Positions 27,191 to 36,401 of a stretch of 64,000 nt of DNA are shown in pieces (within the stretch, counting starts at the first letter, position 1; each line of letters starts with the position of its first letter). The DNA is taken from assembly GCA_018266255.1 (NCBI GenBank), contig JAFEAT010000007.1, positions 310,001 through 374,000 of the forward strand, given 5' to 3'. The translations under genes were made by a program, and so were the position numbers. The notes beneath the pieces were generated by a model that was not told the DNA's origin, searched no databases, and worked only from the letters and a program-made list of their open reading frames with translations. This DNA is from Cyanobacteria bacterium SZAS-4. GTDB lineage: Bacteria; Cyanobacteriota; Vampirovibrionia; Obscuribacterales; Obscuribacteraceae.

Positions 27191-29014
27191 GTGAAAACGC
27201 TAGCAGCTGACAGCGTCCAAAAAACTGAACAGGGACGTGTCGTAAATGACTTTTCAATTCAAGTCGCGACTGTAAACGGGTCTGGGAGCCAATCCTCGAA
27301 CAACGTTCTGATGCGCACAATATTTCAAATGGGAATTCCGGTCAGCGGAAAGAACTTATTCCCATCAAATATTGCTGGGCTTCCAACGTGGTTCACGATT
27401 CGCGTTAACAAAGACGGTTACATCGCTCGAAAACGCGAGACCAACATTCTGGTCGCGATGAATCCTCAAACCGCGTTTGAAGATGTCAAAGCGCTAACAC
27501 CCGGAGCAATCTGCATCAGTCCTGTAGAACTGAAGCTCAACGACGTCCGTTCAGACGTCAAGCACTATCAAGTGCCGTTCACCGAGCTAGCCGCCAAAGC
27601 GACAGAGACTTTGAAGCTGCGCAAGCTCTTGACCAACATGATTTATGTAGGCGTAGTGGCAGAGCTGCTCAATCTTGACGACAACGAAATCGAGAAAGCA
27701 GTGACTGGTCAGTTTCCCGGAAAACCGAAAGTAGTGCCACTCAACGTTAACGCTATCAAAATCGGTCGTGAATGGACTCGCGAAAATTTGAAGAAAGATG
27801 ATCCATACTTCATCGAGCGAATGAACGAGACTGCCGGCAAAATCATCATTGATGGAAACGAAGCAGCGGCCCTTGGTTCACTTTTCGCTGGAGTTACCGT
27901 TGTCGCCTGGTACCCAATCACTCCATCGTCCAGTCTCTGCGAAAATTTGATCGACTATTTGTACGAATATCGCGTTGATGCAGATGGCAAAAATACTTTT
28001 GCGGTCGTGCAAGCAGAAGACGAACTAGCAGCGGTTGGAATGGCTCTCGGAGCCGGTTGGGCAGGCGCTCGTTCGATGACTTCGACATCCGGTCCTGGAA
28101 TTTCTTTGATGGCAGAATTTGTGGGCTTCGGTTACTTCACCGAAATCCCAACAGTAATCTTCGACGTACAACGCGTCGGACCATCAACCGGAATGCCAAC
28201 ACGCACGTCGCAAGCCGATTTGCTCAGCACCTACATGCTCTCGCATGGTGACACCAAGCACATCATCTTGCTACCAGGTTCGGTGGCAGAATGCTACTCG
28301 TTTGCCGGTGAAGCGTTCGATCTGGCGGAGCGATTCCAGACACCAGTATTCGTTCTGACAGACCTCGATCTCGGCATGAACAACTGGATGTCCGATCCTT
28401 TCGAATATCCTACCAAAGCGCTCGATCGCGGCAAAGTTCTCAACGCTGAACAGCTTGAGAAAGCCGGAGAATTTGCACGCTACAAAGACGTAGATGGAGA
28501 TGGCATCTGCTATCGCACGTTGCCTGGCACAGACCATGTGCTCGCTCCATATTTCGTCAGAGGAAGCGGTCATACGGAGAAAGCAACTTATACAGAAAAG
28601 CCGGAAGACTATCAAAACTTGATGGACCGATTGGAACGCAAATTCCAGACATCGAGAAAGTTTGTTCCTAAGCCAGAAATTCACTCTGAGCCAAATTCAA
28701 AAGTTGGCATCATCGCCTTTGGTTCAACTCACTTCGCCATCTACGAAAGCCGTGACCAGCTCAAGGCTGCCAACGTGCCGACAAGCTACTACCGCTTGCG
28801 AGCCCTTCCGTTCACGGAAGAACTTCGCAAATTTGTCGAGTCGCAAGATCGCGTTTACGTTGTCGAGCAAAATCGCGACGCGCAACTGCGTGATTTGATC
28901 ACCCTCGAGTTACCGGATTTGGCTACGAAACTGCATTCAGTCAGACACTACACCGGTCTGCCGATCGATGCTCAATTCGTCACCGATGAAATCTTGAAGC
29001 AGGAGAAGAAATAG
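27191..29014 (+). CDS. korA: 2-oxoacid:ferredoxin oxidoreductase, fused gamma-alpha subunit
   Basis: 607 residues. Residues about 20-200 form the gamma domain (FQMGIPVSGKNLFPSNIAGLPTWFTIRVN...), and from about 215 the alpha domain starts with GNEAAALGSLFAGVTVVAWYPITPSSSLCE, the YPITP signature. A C-terminal transketolase-like domain follows, ending with YVVEQNRDAQLRDL. The enzyme oxidatively decarboxylates a 2-oxo acid, most likely 2-oxoglutarate, passing electrons to ferredoxin and making acyl-CoA. The beta subunit gene starts 2 bases after the stop. The GTG start has only a weak upstream AGGG. No ferredoxin-type cluster domain is in this subunit. Confidence 0.93.
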   Translation: MKTLAADSVQKTEQGRVVNDFSIQVATVNGSGSQSSNNVLMRTIFQMGIPVSGKNLFPSNIAGLPTWFTIRVNKDGYIARKRETNILVAMNPQTAFEDVKALTPGAICISPVELKLNDVRSDVKHYQVPFTELAAKATETLKLRKLLTNMIYVGVVAELLNLDDNEIEKAVTGQFPGKPKVVPLNVNAIKIGREWTRENLKKDDPYFIERMNETAGKIIIDGNEAAALGSLFAGVTVVAWYPITPSSSLCENLIDYLYEYRVDADGKNTFAVVQAEDELAAVGMALGAGWAGARSMTSTSGPGISLMAEFVGFGYFTEIPTVIFDVQRVGPSTGMPTRTSQADLLSTYMLSHGDTKHIILLPGSVAECYSFAGEAFDLAERFQTPVFVLTDLDLGMNNWMSDPFEYPTKALDRGKVLNAEQLEKAGEFARYKDVDGDGICYRTLPGTDHVLAPYFVRGSGHTEKATYTEKPEDYQNLMDRLERKFQTSRKFVPKPEIHSEPNSKVGIIAFGSTHFAIYESRDQLKAANVPTSYYRLRALPFTEELRKFVESQDRVYVVEQNRDAQLRDLITLELPDLATKLHSVRHYTGLPIDAQFVTDEILKQEKK

Positions 29015-29016
29015 TC

Positions 29017-30060
29017 ATGGTTCAGTCACCCTCAAACCCAGCACAAAGCACAAACAGAATCGGTCTAACGCTGGCTGACTATAAAGGCGCACCATCAACC
29101 TTGTGCGACGGCTGCGGACACGATGCGATCACCGCTCAGATCATCAAAGCATTTTATGAGTTGGGCATTGCACCACATCAAGTGGCAAAGCTCAGTGGCA
29201 TCGGTTGTTCGAGTAAAACACCAGCATACTTTTTGAATCGCGCTCACGGTTTCAACTCAGTGCACGGAAGAATGCCTTCTGTAGCCACTGGTGCCAATAT
29301 GGCCAACAAAGATTTGCTGCTCATCGGAGTCAGTGGAGACGGCGATACCGCATCCATCGGACTAGGGCAATTCTGTCACCTGGTGCGACGCAACTTGCCA
29401 ATGATCTACATCATCGAAAACAACGGTGTGTATGGTCTGACCAAAGGACAGTTCTCTGCAACAGCAGACATGGGCTCCAAGTCCAAAGTTGGAAAGTTGA
29501 ATGAGTACACACCAATCGACCTGTGCGGACTAGCAATCGAATTAGGTTGCGGATTTGTCGGCAGATCTTTTGCTGGCGATCCAAAGCAACTTATGGCACT
29601 GCTCAAAGCTGCTGCCTCGCACAAAGGAACAGCAGTTCTCGATGTAGTTAGCCCCTGCGTAACTTTCAACAACCATGAAGGTTCAACCAAGAGCTACAAG
29701 TACGCCAAAGAAATGGAAACACCGCTGCACGAATTGGGCTTCATTCCTTTCTACGAACAGATCACCGTAGATTATGAACCAGGCTCTGTTCAAGACGTCG
29801 AGCTGCACGATGGATCACATCTTCGTCTGAAGAAATTGGACAAGGGCTACGATCCACGCAATCGCGAGCTAGCGATTACAACAATGCTGAAAGCAAATGA
29901 AGAAAAGCAATTCCTCACTGGACTTATGTTCATCGATGAAAAGAAACCGGATTTTGTCAGCATGTCTGATTTGGTCGATGCACCGTTGGCGACTCTACCT
30001 CAAGAGCGCACACGACCTGGTAAGGAAGTGCTCAGCAAAATCATGGCTGAATTGATGTAA
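29017..30060 (+). CDS. korB: 2-oxoacid:ferredoxin oxidoreductase, beta subunit
   Basis: 347 residues, TPP- and cluster-binding subunit partnering the upstream fused gamma-alpha protein. Cys30, Cys33, Cys64 and a Cys in DVVSPCVTFN (about 210) are the expected ligands of one [4Fe-4S] cluster. The TPP motif is GVSGDGDTASIG...IIENNGVYGLTKGQ. DLCGLAIELGCGFVGRSFAGDP matches beta subunits acting on 2-oxoglutarate (KorB). Together the two genes give a complete oxidoreductase usable in the anaerobic or ferredoxin-linked TCA cycle; fumC is elsewhere in the window. Confidence 0.95.
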   Translation: MVQSPSNPAQSTNRIGLTLADYKGAPSTLCDGCGHDAITAQIIKAFYELGIAPHQVAKLSGIGCSSKTPAYFLNRAHGFNSVHGRMPSVATGANMANKDLLLIGVSGDGDTASIGLGQFCHLVRRNLPMIYIIENNGVYGLTKGQFSATADMGSKSKVGKLNEYTPIDLCGLAIELGCGFVGRSFAGDPKQLMALLKAAASHKGTAVLDVVSPCVTFNNHEGSTKSYKYAKEMETPLHELGFIPFYEQITVDYEPGSVQDVELHDGSHLRLKKLDKGYDPRNRELAITTMLKANEEKQFLTGLMFIDEKKPDFVSMSDLVDAPLATLPQERTRPGKEVLSKIMAELM

Positions 30061-30119
30061 TTCGTATCGCGAGACAACGTAGTTTGTTTCGCTGGTAGAA
30101 AATTCGCTGGAAGAAAGAC

Positions 30120-30644
30120 ATGGCAAACTTCGACTTAGGCTCAGCTGCTGATTGGGCGCAAGCCGTGAGTAGTACTGTGGTGCTCTTTTTTATCTACCAG
30201 CAAATGAAACAAACGAACGCGCAAATGATCCAGAACGATGACCAGGAGCGTTATCGGCGCTCCTGGGAGTTCGTCAAACTCTACCGCGAAGAACTGCGCG
30301 AATTTGAAAAGCGACTCGAGAAGTTAGATTGCGACTTCAATCCACAAACCTTTGAAGTCGACTCGCCTGAATTCTGCACTTATGTGCAAAACTTCTTTCG
30401 ACCAAGGATGCATCTCTATGTACTGCTAAACCAAATGGTGATGAGGCAGGAAGTTGACGAGCGCATGTTGTTTGGATACTTAGAGTATGAGTTCAACAAA
30501 TTCGTTGAAATTGGCATCAAACACTATGGGCTTGTAGAATTCAAAGTGGAAGTAGGTAGCAAGATCAATTTGCTGCTCACCCTCTGGGGTTCCCAGATCA
30601 AATCATCATCTCAACTGTTCGCATCTACAGCCGCCGCAGGATAA
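30120..30644 (+). CDS. Hypothetical protein with N-terminal membrane helix
   Basis: 174 residues. One hydrophobic segment lies near the start (AVSSTVVLFFIYQQM, about 14-29), followed by a charged helical region rich in Glu and Arg. The pattern QERYRRSWEFVKLYREELREFE...FFRPRMHLYVLLNQMVMRQEVDERMLFGYLEYEF is reminiscent of DUF4760-type proteins, but I am not sure. The peroxiredoxin gene begins 5 bases after its stop, so the two form an operon; the korB stop is 59 bases upstream. Function unknown. Confidence 0.6.
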   Translation: MANFDLGSAADWAQAVSSTVVLFFIYQQMKQTNAQMIQNDDQERYRRSWEFVKLYREELREFEKRLEKLDCDFNPQTFEVDSPEFCTYVQNFFRPRMHLYVLLNQMVMRQEVDERMLFGYLEYEFNKFVEIGIKHYGLVEFKVEVGSKINLLLTLWGSQIKSSSQLFASTAAAG

Positions 30645-30649
30645 CCAGA

Positions 30650-31099
30650 ATGCTAAACGAGAAAGCGCCAGAATTCTCACTGGAAGCCACCACCGGACAA
30701 AATATCACGCTCTCGAGCCTGGCTGGATCATACGTCGTGCTCGTTTTTTATCCTGCCAATGACAGTCCAGGATGCAACAAACAACTGAGCGAATTCAGTC
30801 TCAACACAAGCACGTTGCTCGAAACAGACGCCAGAGTCTTCGGCGTAAACACAGCCCCAGCCAACAAGAGCCGGACATACTGCACCAGACAACGTCTAGA
30901 GTTTCCGATTTTAAGCGACCCGGGCGGCGCGACCGCAAAGAAATACAAAGCCTTTTTGGGATGGATTCCATTCATAAAACGTACGGTAGTAGTCATCGAT
31001 CCTTCTGGAAATATCTGCTTCTACGAACGCGGCGCACCTGCCCCAGAAAACGTAATCAACTGCATCAAACAATGCAAGCTGGCAACTTCGAGCAATTAA
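30650..31099 (+). CDS. Peroxiredoxin, AhpC/TSA (Bcp-like)
   Basis: Thiol peroxidase of 149 residues. The peroxidatic Cys42 is in FYPANDSPGCNKQ, close to the Bcp/PrxQ motif FYPKDDTPGCTKE. The resolving Cys five residues later found in many Bcp proteins is absent (CNKQL), and another Cys (73, in RTYCTRQ) could take that part. VVVIDPSGNICFYERGAP is the usual C-terminal region. Cytosolic, no signal peptide. It shares an operon with the small membrane protein and follows korAB, whose iron-sulfur enzyme is oxygen sensitive. Confidence 0.88.
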   Translation: MLNEKAPEFSLEATTGQNITLSSLAGSYVVLVFYPANDSPGCNKQLSEFSLNTSTLLETDARVFGVNTAPANKSRTYCTRQRLEFPILSDPGGATAKKYKAFLGWIPFIKRTVVVIDPSGNICFYERGAPAPENVINCIKQCKLATSSN

Positions 31100-31145
31100 G
31101 CTGAAACATCCGCCTATATTTGGTTTGGGGATTCCTTTGGTTTTC

Positions 31146-31163
31146 TAAACCGATATCAGGTAA
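31146..31163. repeat. GATATC palindrome, copy 6
   Basis: Reads TAAACCGATATCAGGTAA, 46 bases after the peroxiredoxin stop and more than 120 bases before the UbiB-type gene. Confidence 0.85.
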
Positions 31164-31288
31164 AAGTCTCAGTTGGAGTCAAATATTTTGCCCTGGTTTG
31201 CGCTCTATCGCCCACCCCGTTTAAGATGGAACGAACGTGCGGCTGTAACCGTCCATGCTCAAGCAACCAGAAAACGGGGGTTAGAGCT

Positions 31289-33001
31289 GTGGGAATTTCG
31301 CTAAAGCCAGAGTATTTAAAGAGATACAAGGATATCGCCATGCTGTTCGTAAAGTATGGCAATTCGGACCTCGTTAAAAATGTTGGTCTGGACGAGGCTT
31401 TGAACGGCGACGGACGCATTCCCCAAGAGGCGAAAGGTAAAGCCGAAGAGCTAACTAAGGATCTGGAAAGATTGGGACCAGCATTTGTAAAAGTCGGACA
31501 GATGCTGTCCACTCGGCCAGACTTCCTACCTGAAGCATACCTGGAAGCTTTGACACGCTTACAAGACAACTGCGAACCTTTCAGCTTCGCTGAAGTCGAG
31601 AAAATCGTCACAAGCGAGCTGGGTGTTCGAATTTCAAAAGCTTTTCAGTACTTCAATGACAAACCCCTGGCGGCAGCATCGCTTGGGCAAATCCATCGAG
31701 CCACCATGCGTAATGGTCGGGAAGTTGCTGTGAAAGTTCAGCGCCCTGGTATCAGAGACAGTATCATTCAAGACCTCGAAATTCTAAGTGACGTCGCTGA
31801 ATTCTATGATAGCCATACCGAGTCTGGTCGAAAGTACGAATACGGAAAAATGTTGGACGAGTTCCGCAGGACCATTCTGGAGGAATTGGACTACAAAAAA
31901 GAAGCCCATAACCTCGAAACCATGAGAGAGAACTTGAAAGAATTCTCTCGCATCTATGTGCCTGAACCGGTCAACGACTACAGCACATCTAGAGTACTAA
32001 CGATGGATTTCGTAAACGGCAAAAAAATTACGTCAGTCACGCCGCTTGAACAAATTGAATTAGACGGCGGACCGTTGGCGGAAGAAGTTTTCCGTTGTTA
32101 TCTGAAGCAAATCCTGGTCGATGGTTTCTTCCACGCGGATCCGCATCCAGGGAATGTCTTCTTGACTCCAGATAAAAAAATAGGTTTGATCGACTTAGGA
32201 ATGGTGGCACGACTGGCACCAGACATCCAATCGAAGTTGTTGCAGCTGCTTTTGGCAATCAGTGAAGGACATGGCGATGATGCTGCCGAGCTGGCTTTCG
32301 AGATCGGCGAAATCAAACGCGATTTTGATGCTCGCTCGTGCCGTAAAGAAATTAATGACCTTGTGCAACATGCATTTGGTTCAAATATCAAAGACATGGA
32401 AATCGGCAAGGTCGTTCTTGCTATCACTAAAACCACTGCAGACCACGGTCTGAAGATGCCGTCCGAATTAACGATGTTGGGTAAAACGCTCCTCAATTTG
32501 GATCAAGTTGGTAGAACTCTCGATCCAGAATTCGACCCGAATGCATCAGTGCGAAGAAACGCGGCACATCTCACCCAACAACGAATGATGAAGAGCATGT
32601 CTCCCGCTGGTCTTTTCAACAGCATGATTGAAACCAAGGACTTTACGGACAAGTTGCCTAGCAGAGTCAATAAGATTCTAGATCTGCTCGCGTCCAATAA
32701 ATTGCACATCGAAGTTGAGGCGATTGACGAGAAGATCCTGACCGATTCGTTCCAGAAAGTTGCAAATAGAATCACATCAGGACTAGTTTTGGCAGCACTG
32801 ATCATTGGTGCGGCACTTCTGATGAGAGTGGAAACTCCGTTCAGAGTATTTGGCTATCCGGGTCTTGCTATGATCTGTTTCATGCTCGCCGCAGGTGGTG
32901 GCTTTGCGTTAGTCGCTCAGATTATGTTCTATGACCAAAAGCCGCAAAAACTGAGTAGCGGCAACGTTCTCAGACCAAAATCGACAGCCTTTCACGCCTG
33001 A
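31289..33001 (+). CDS. ABC1/UbiB-family atypical kinase
   Basis: About 570 residues. The family-defining features are visible: KxGQ (FVKVGQMLSTRPDFLPE), the Ala-rich loop AAASLGQIH replacing the Gly-rich loop, VAVKVQRPG with the Lys, FFHADPHPGNVFL for the catalytic loop, and IDLGM for the metal site. Two C-terminal membrane helices follow (GLVLAALIIGAALLM and AMICFMLAAGGGFALVAQIMF). Such proteins support isoprenoid-quinone synthesis in bacteria, possibly as an ATPase that acts on lipids. I chose GTG 31289, preceded by a G-rich sequence; a longer start at 31226 is open but less likely. A strong terminator follows directly. Confidence 0.9.
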   Translation: MGISLKPEYLKRYKDIAMLFVKYGNSDLVKNVGLDEALNGDGRIPQEAKGKAEELTKDLERLGPAFVKVGQMLSTRPDFLPEAYLEALTRLQDNCEPFSFAEVEKIVTSELGVRISKAFQYFNDKPLAAASLGQIHRATMRNGREVAVKVQRPGIRDSIIQDLEILSDVAEFYDSHTESGRKYEYGKMLDEFRRTILEELDYKKEAHNLETMRENLKEFSRIYVPEPVNDYSTSRVLTMDFVNGKKITSVTPLEQIELDGGPLAEEVFRCYLKQILVDGFFHADPHPGNVFLTPDKKIGLIDLGMVARLAPDIQSKLLQLLLAISEGHGDDAAELAFEIGEIKRDFDARSCRKEINDLVQHAFGSNIKDMEIGKVVLAITKTTADHGLKMPSELTMLGKTLLNLDQVGRTLDPEFDPNASVRRNAAHLTQQRMMKSMSPAGLFNSMIETKDFTDKLPSRVNKILDLLASNKLHIEVEAIDEKILTDSFQKVANRITSGLVLAALIIGAALLMRVETPFRVFGYPGLAMICFMLAAGGGFALVAQIMFYDQKPQKLSSGNVLRPKSTAFHA

Positions 33002-33009
33002 GTTTTTAC

Positions 33010-33044
33010 AAAAGAGCCGCGAGTTTAATTCGCGGCTCTTTTAA
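33010..33044 (+). terminator. Rho-independent terminator after the UbiB-family gene
   Basis: Perfect 13-bp stem: AAAAGAGCCGCGA at 33010-33022 pairs with TCGCGGCTCTTTT at 33030-33042, with a 7-base loop. The right arm ends in TTTT, so it can serve as the U-run. It is 9 bases past the stop codon at 33001. Confidence 0.92.
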
Positions 33045-33359
33045 TTGCGACAAAATAATTCCATAACATAATTAAAAACCTCGAATTGCAGATGCTTTAA
33101 TCCACAAGTCGAGGTCATATACCGACGAACATAAGTTTAGCCTTTCTGCTCAAATAAACCAGCTTCACAGATGAAGTAAATTTTTTTGAGCCGGACAACT
33201 ACGACCGTTTCAACAAGCTGTTGAGTAAAACTGTTAATCCGACACTCAATAAAATGCTCAGTAAGATACTCGGAAGCCAAAGAATGACCATATCTCGTCC
33301 CCCTGCAAATAACTTTGCTCACTATCATTGAGACTCAGTTGCGAGCAAGAAGTTGCATC
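33045..33359. other. AT-rich intergenic stretch, no gene seen
   Basis: About 315 bases between the terminator and the convergent amidohydrolase gene. It is AT-rich, with no tRNA-like fold, no GATATC palindrome and no ORF with credible start and composition on either strand. Confidence 0.5.
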
Positions 33360-34496
33360 CTAAAAATCAGAAAGTCGGTATAGATCCTGGGCATTCTTAT
33401 GAAATAGCCGATCTGCGATTGACATTGCTTGTTCTTCGTTCGTGAAGCCATTTCCTATCAGATAGGAAAGAACGGAAGCCAGCCCCCGACGAGCTGAATG
33501 CGACGCATACCAATAGGTCTCGGGCACACTATGTCCATCAGTGGCGACAAGTATTTTGGTTGAAGGTGCTGCAGCCAGAGCGTCTGCAAACAAACTTCCA
33601 GCCTGTGTTGAAATAAGAGTCAAGGCAAGCGATAAGTCCATATAGACATTGTTGTATAAAGACGCAAGTAGTGCCGCCTCACGCACGTAAGGATAACAAT
33701 GCAAAAACACGAAATTCACTTTCGAAAATTTGCGACTCTCCAGGACACTGCGAAAACACCAGGGATTCGCATCTCGCAAGTCCGCATCAGCATCGCCCAA
33801 CCCCGAATGAATTTGAACTGGCACATTCATTTGCGCAGCAATTCCAAAAGCCTCGTTGAGCAAATAATGGTAAAGAGGTCCTCTAAAAATGCGTGGTCGT
33901 TTTTTATCAGTGGTGGCATATTTCCACTCCGCAAAATCAGATTGAGCGGCTGGCTTTTCCACCGAATCAATTTGCAAACCGCCACGATAGGCGGCAATCG
34001 TTTTAAATGCCACTGTCTTTAGACCCGCAGAACTCGTCAATTCTTGTTCAAAATTCTCGTACATTTCTTTGAATGAGTCTGCAGAAGACATAGCAGACTC
34101 AATTACCGCCTCAATGCGAATACACTGATACATCGGCCGCGCGCATATTTCAGAAAAGCTCTGGAGCGAATGCATGTCATCCTTTCGAAATCCGGCGTCG
34201 ATAATGGATGCACCGATCGATGCGTCGTCAAACAACATTTGGACGTAGTCAGTCTTTCCCAACCGACTACGCATCTCGAGGATTTGCTCTTCGTCCTCTT
34301 CGACGTCCAGGTACTCACTCAGCTCATGCAGCATGTGCATGTAGTGGATTGAATGTTGAGCGTGCGCCTGCAGCATGGAAAGAGAATTCGACTCAGAGAA
34401 TGCTTGTCGAAAGCCTATCGCATCAAGTTGAGAAAAATCTGTCAGAAGCGAATGGGCGTGGTGATCGATGAGAATAATTCGGCTTAAATTGATCAT
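33360..34496 (-). CDS. FluG N-terminal-like amidohydrolase
   Basis: 378 residues of the amidohydrolase-2 (TIM barrel) family. Metal and active-site motifs are IDHHAHS (residues 10-16), VQIHSGLGD, VFLHCYPYVREAALLA, and ILVATDGHSVPE. This pattern matches the N-terminal half of FluG-type proteins, where it is fused to a glutamine-synthetase-like domain; here a GS-family gene lies 33 bases upstream on the same strand, so the two halves are separate genes of one operon. The substrate is unknown; in known cases a gamma-glutamyl amide or related amine compound is suspected. Confidence 0.85.
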   Translation of the reverse strand: MINLSRIILIDHHAHSLLTDFSQLDAIGFRQAFSESNSLSMLQAHAQHSIHYMHMLHELSEYLDVEEDEEQILEMRSRLGKTDYVQMLFDDASIGASIIDAGFRKDDMHSLQSFSEICARPMYQCIRIEAVIESAMSSADSFKEMYENFEQELTSSAGLKTVAFKTIAAYRGGLQIDSVEKPAAQSDFAEWKYATTDKKRPRIFRGPLYHYLLNEAFGIAAQMNVPVQIHSGLGDADADLRDANPWCFRSVLESRKFSKVNFVFLHCYPYVREAALLASLYNNVYMDLSLALTLISTQAGSLFADALAAAPSTKILVATDGHSVPETYWYASHSARRGLASVLSYLIGNGFTNEEQAMSIADRLFHKNAQDLYRLSDF

Positions 34497-34529
34497 CGGC
34501 TTATATAGATCATTTGAGAGTGATTCCTG

Positions 34530-35876
34530 CTAGAACCGCGTGCGGTGCTGACTCAATTCGAATTCCGTGTTTGCGCCTGCAAAAGCACCACATTCAGAGG
34601 TTTTCACGGCAATGAATGTTTGACCGAAAGCACCCAGCAAATCCATCAAAGTCTTATCTTCTTCCAACTCAATCAATGCTTCCTGAAGTGTGGAAGGCAG
34701 TCTGTGAATTTTCCGGTCAATCATTTCATCAGCAGAGAATGTGCTCGGATCGACCTCCACAGGTGGTGGCAGAGCCATTTGACGTCTGACTCCGTCTAAG
34801 CCGCACGCAATCACCGCCGCCAGTGCCACATATGGATTGCAGGAACTGTCGACACATTTTAGTTCGATATTCGTGGTAGCCATCTCCTGTCCCCAGTAAA
34901 CAGACGGCACACGCACGGCGGCTTCGCGATTTTCGAAGCCCCAGCACGTATACGCCGAACTCCAGGAACGTGGACGCAAACGCCGATATGAGTTTACAGA
35001 TGGGCACGTCAATGCTACCAGGGCTGGAAGGTGACTGAGAACTCCCGCAACAAAGAATCTGCCAAAATCGCTCAAACCATTATCTGCCCAGAATAAATTA
35101 CGCTCTTGATAGATGTCCCAAGCAGATAGATGCAGGTGACATCCGTTACCCGGCTGGTCGTCAAAGGGCTTGGGCGCAATCATTGCGTCTAGCCCATGCT
35201 CAAAGGCAACGCCCCGTAAGGTCTCGCGATAATAGATATGACGATCGCACGCTTTCAGAGGCGATGTGTGTCGAATGCTCAGTTCGTGCTGACCTGGACC
35301 AAGCTCAGGATAGTACTGTTCAACCTCAATTCCCTGACGCTCCAGAGAGTCCACGAATCTATTTATGAATTTCGCAGTTCGGTTCATACCATCTGTAGAA
35401 AAGCAAAGACTTCTATCAATTGGCTTGTAATCACCGTTCTCGAACGTGCCGAGAGTGAATTCCGGTTCAAAAGAGATCTGAAAACTGTAGCCTAATGTCT
35501 TAGCCTCATCCAGCACATTCCTGAGAATGCTTCGAGGGCAATGGTCCCAGGGCTTGTGATTGAGTTCCTGCATGTCGCAAATTAGTGATGCGGAACGCTC
35601 GGCATATGGCAAGACTGCCCAAGTTTCCAAATCAGGAATCAATCGGATTTCGCCAGTAGCACCAAGACCGGTATCACCTTGTAACTGGTCCAAAATATTC
35701 ATCGCCATGGTGCCTTTGACCAAGCCGATGCCGGATTCGATTCGCTCTTTCAACTTATCTGTACGTGTGCATTTGCCACGGATTATGCTGGTGGTATCAC
35801 AAAATATGAATCGCACCAGCGATATTGCCGATTTTTGCGCCAAAGTGACAATTTCGTCTGCACTTTTTAATACCAT
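34530..35876 (-). CDS. Glutamine synthetase family protein (GlnA-like, FluG C-terminal type)
   Basis: 448 residues. The beta-grasp head has FIFCDTTSIIRGKC; the catalytic barrel has FEPEFTL with metal-binding Glu, GPGQHELSI, the ATP/ammonia region NGCHLHLS, and FENREAAVRVP with the substrate Arg. The short form and divergent motifs are typical of GS-III-like/gamma-glutamyl-amine ligases (PuuA, IpuC, FluG) rather than housekeeping GlnA. The likely reaction is ATP-driven linking of glutamate to an amine. Operon with the amidohydrolase, which might cleave the amide, and with a small membrane protein 6 bases upstream. Confidence 0.85.
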   Translation of the reverse strand: MVLKSADEIVTLAQKSAISLVRFIFCDTTSIIRGKCTRTDKLKERIESGIGLVKGTMAMNILDQLQGDTGLGATGEIRLIPDLETWAVLPYAERSASLICDMQELNHKPWDHCPRSILRNVLDEAKTLGYSFQISFEPEFTLGTFENGDYKPIDRSLCFSTDGMNRTAKFINRFVDSLERQGIEVEQYYPELGPGQHELSIRHTSPLKACDRHIYYRETLRGVAFEHGLDAMIAPKPFDDQPGNGCHLHLSAWDIYQERNLFWADNGLSDFGRFFVAGVLSHLPALVALTCPSVNSYRRLRPRSWSSAYTCWGFENREAAVRVPSVYWGQEMATTNIELKCVDSSCNPYVALAAVIACGLDGVRRQMALPPPVEVDPSTFSADEMIDRKIHRLPSTLQEALIELEEDKTLMDLLGAFGQTFIAVKTSECGAFAGANTEFELSQHRTRF

Positions 35877-35882
35877 TCGGTT

Positions 35883-36224
35883 TCACCGTCCATCCTGATC
35901 GCTCTTGGAGAGCGTCAGATAGATTCCGAGCAGGAAAATCAAAAACGTTATTCCCATCGCACCTTTGGCAAGCAACCAGAGGAACGTGCTGATAAAAACA
36001 GGCAGGTGTGGTGCGATTATGCCAAGCAGGAAAAGGAGCACAAAAGTAATCGGAAAGCCTATGCCAGAGACGATTAACAGCCATTTCCTCAGCAACATCG
36101 AATCCGGTGTCATAGCCAGATGCTGTAGCCGATCCGCATCACCAGCGGCGCGTTTCTCTTCAAATTGACGCAATCGCGTCGTGATAAAAAGTTGATATTC
36201 CGCAAGGGAGACGTTGGGAGACAT
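35883..36224 (-). CDS. Small two-helix membrane protein in the GS/amidohydrolase operon
   Basis: 113 residues with a charged helical head (EYQLFITTRLRQFEEKRAAGDADRL) and two membrane segments (about 45-68 and 75-101). It begins at an ATG with GAGGAA upstream and ends 6 bases before the GS-family gene, so it is the first gene of a three-gene operon. No family recognised. It may anchor one of the two enzymes at the membrane, which is a guess. Confidence 0.6.
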   Translation of the reverse strand: MSPNVSLAEYQLFITTRLRQFEEKRAAGDADRLQHLAMTPDSMLLRKWLLIVSGIGFPITFVLLFLLGIIAPHLPVFISTFLWLLAKGAMGITFLIFLLGIYLTLSKSDQDGR

Positions 36225-36401
36225 AATTCCTCAATGATTACTTAGTCCAGTATGCCCGCTTTACGCACTGAGCTAAAGCGCCAATTTAAAGTTGCAAAAG
36301 TCCGGGTTGTCAACCGGTTTGAGGAGAAGATGGCGGGGAACAATAGAGATACAGCTCAGGTCTGAGCCTTACAAGCAGCCGATTTCGTGGGAAAAACATC
36401 C

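Noticed and set aside
33137..33328. 63-codon frame in the gap after the UbiB gene
   Set aside because: No ribosome binding site, no recognisable pattern, and AT-rich intergenic base use.
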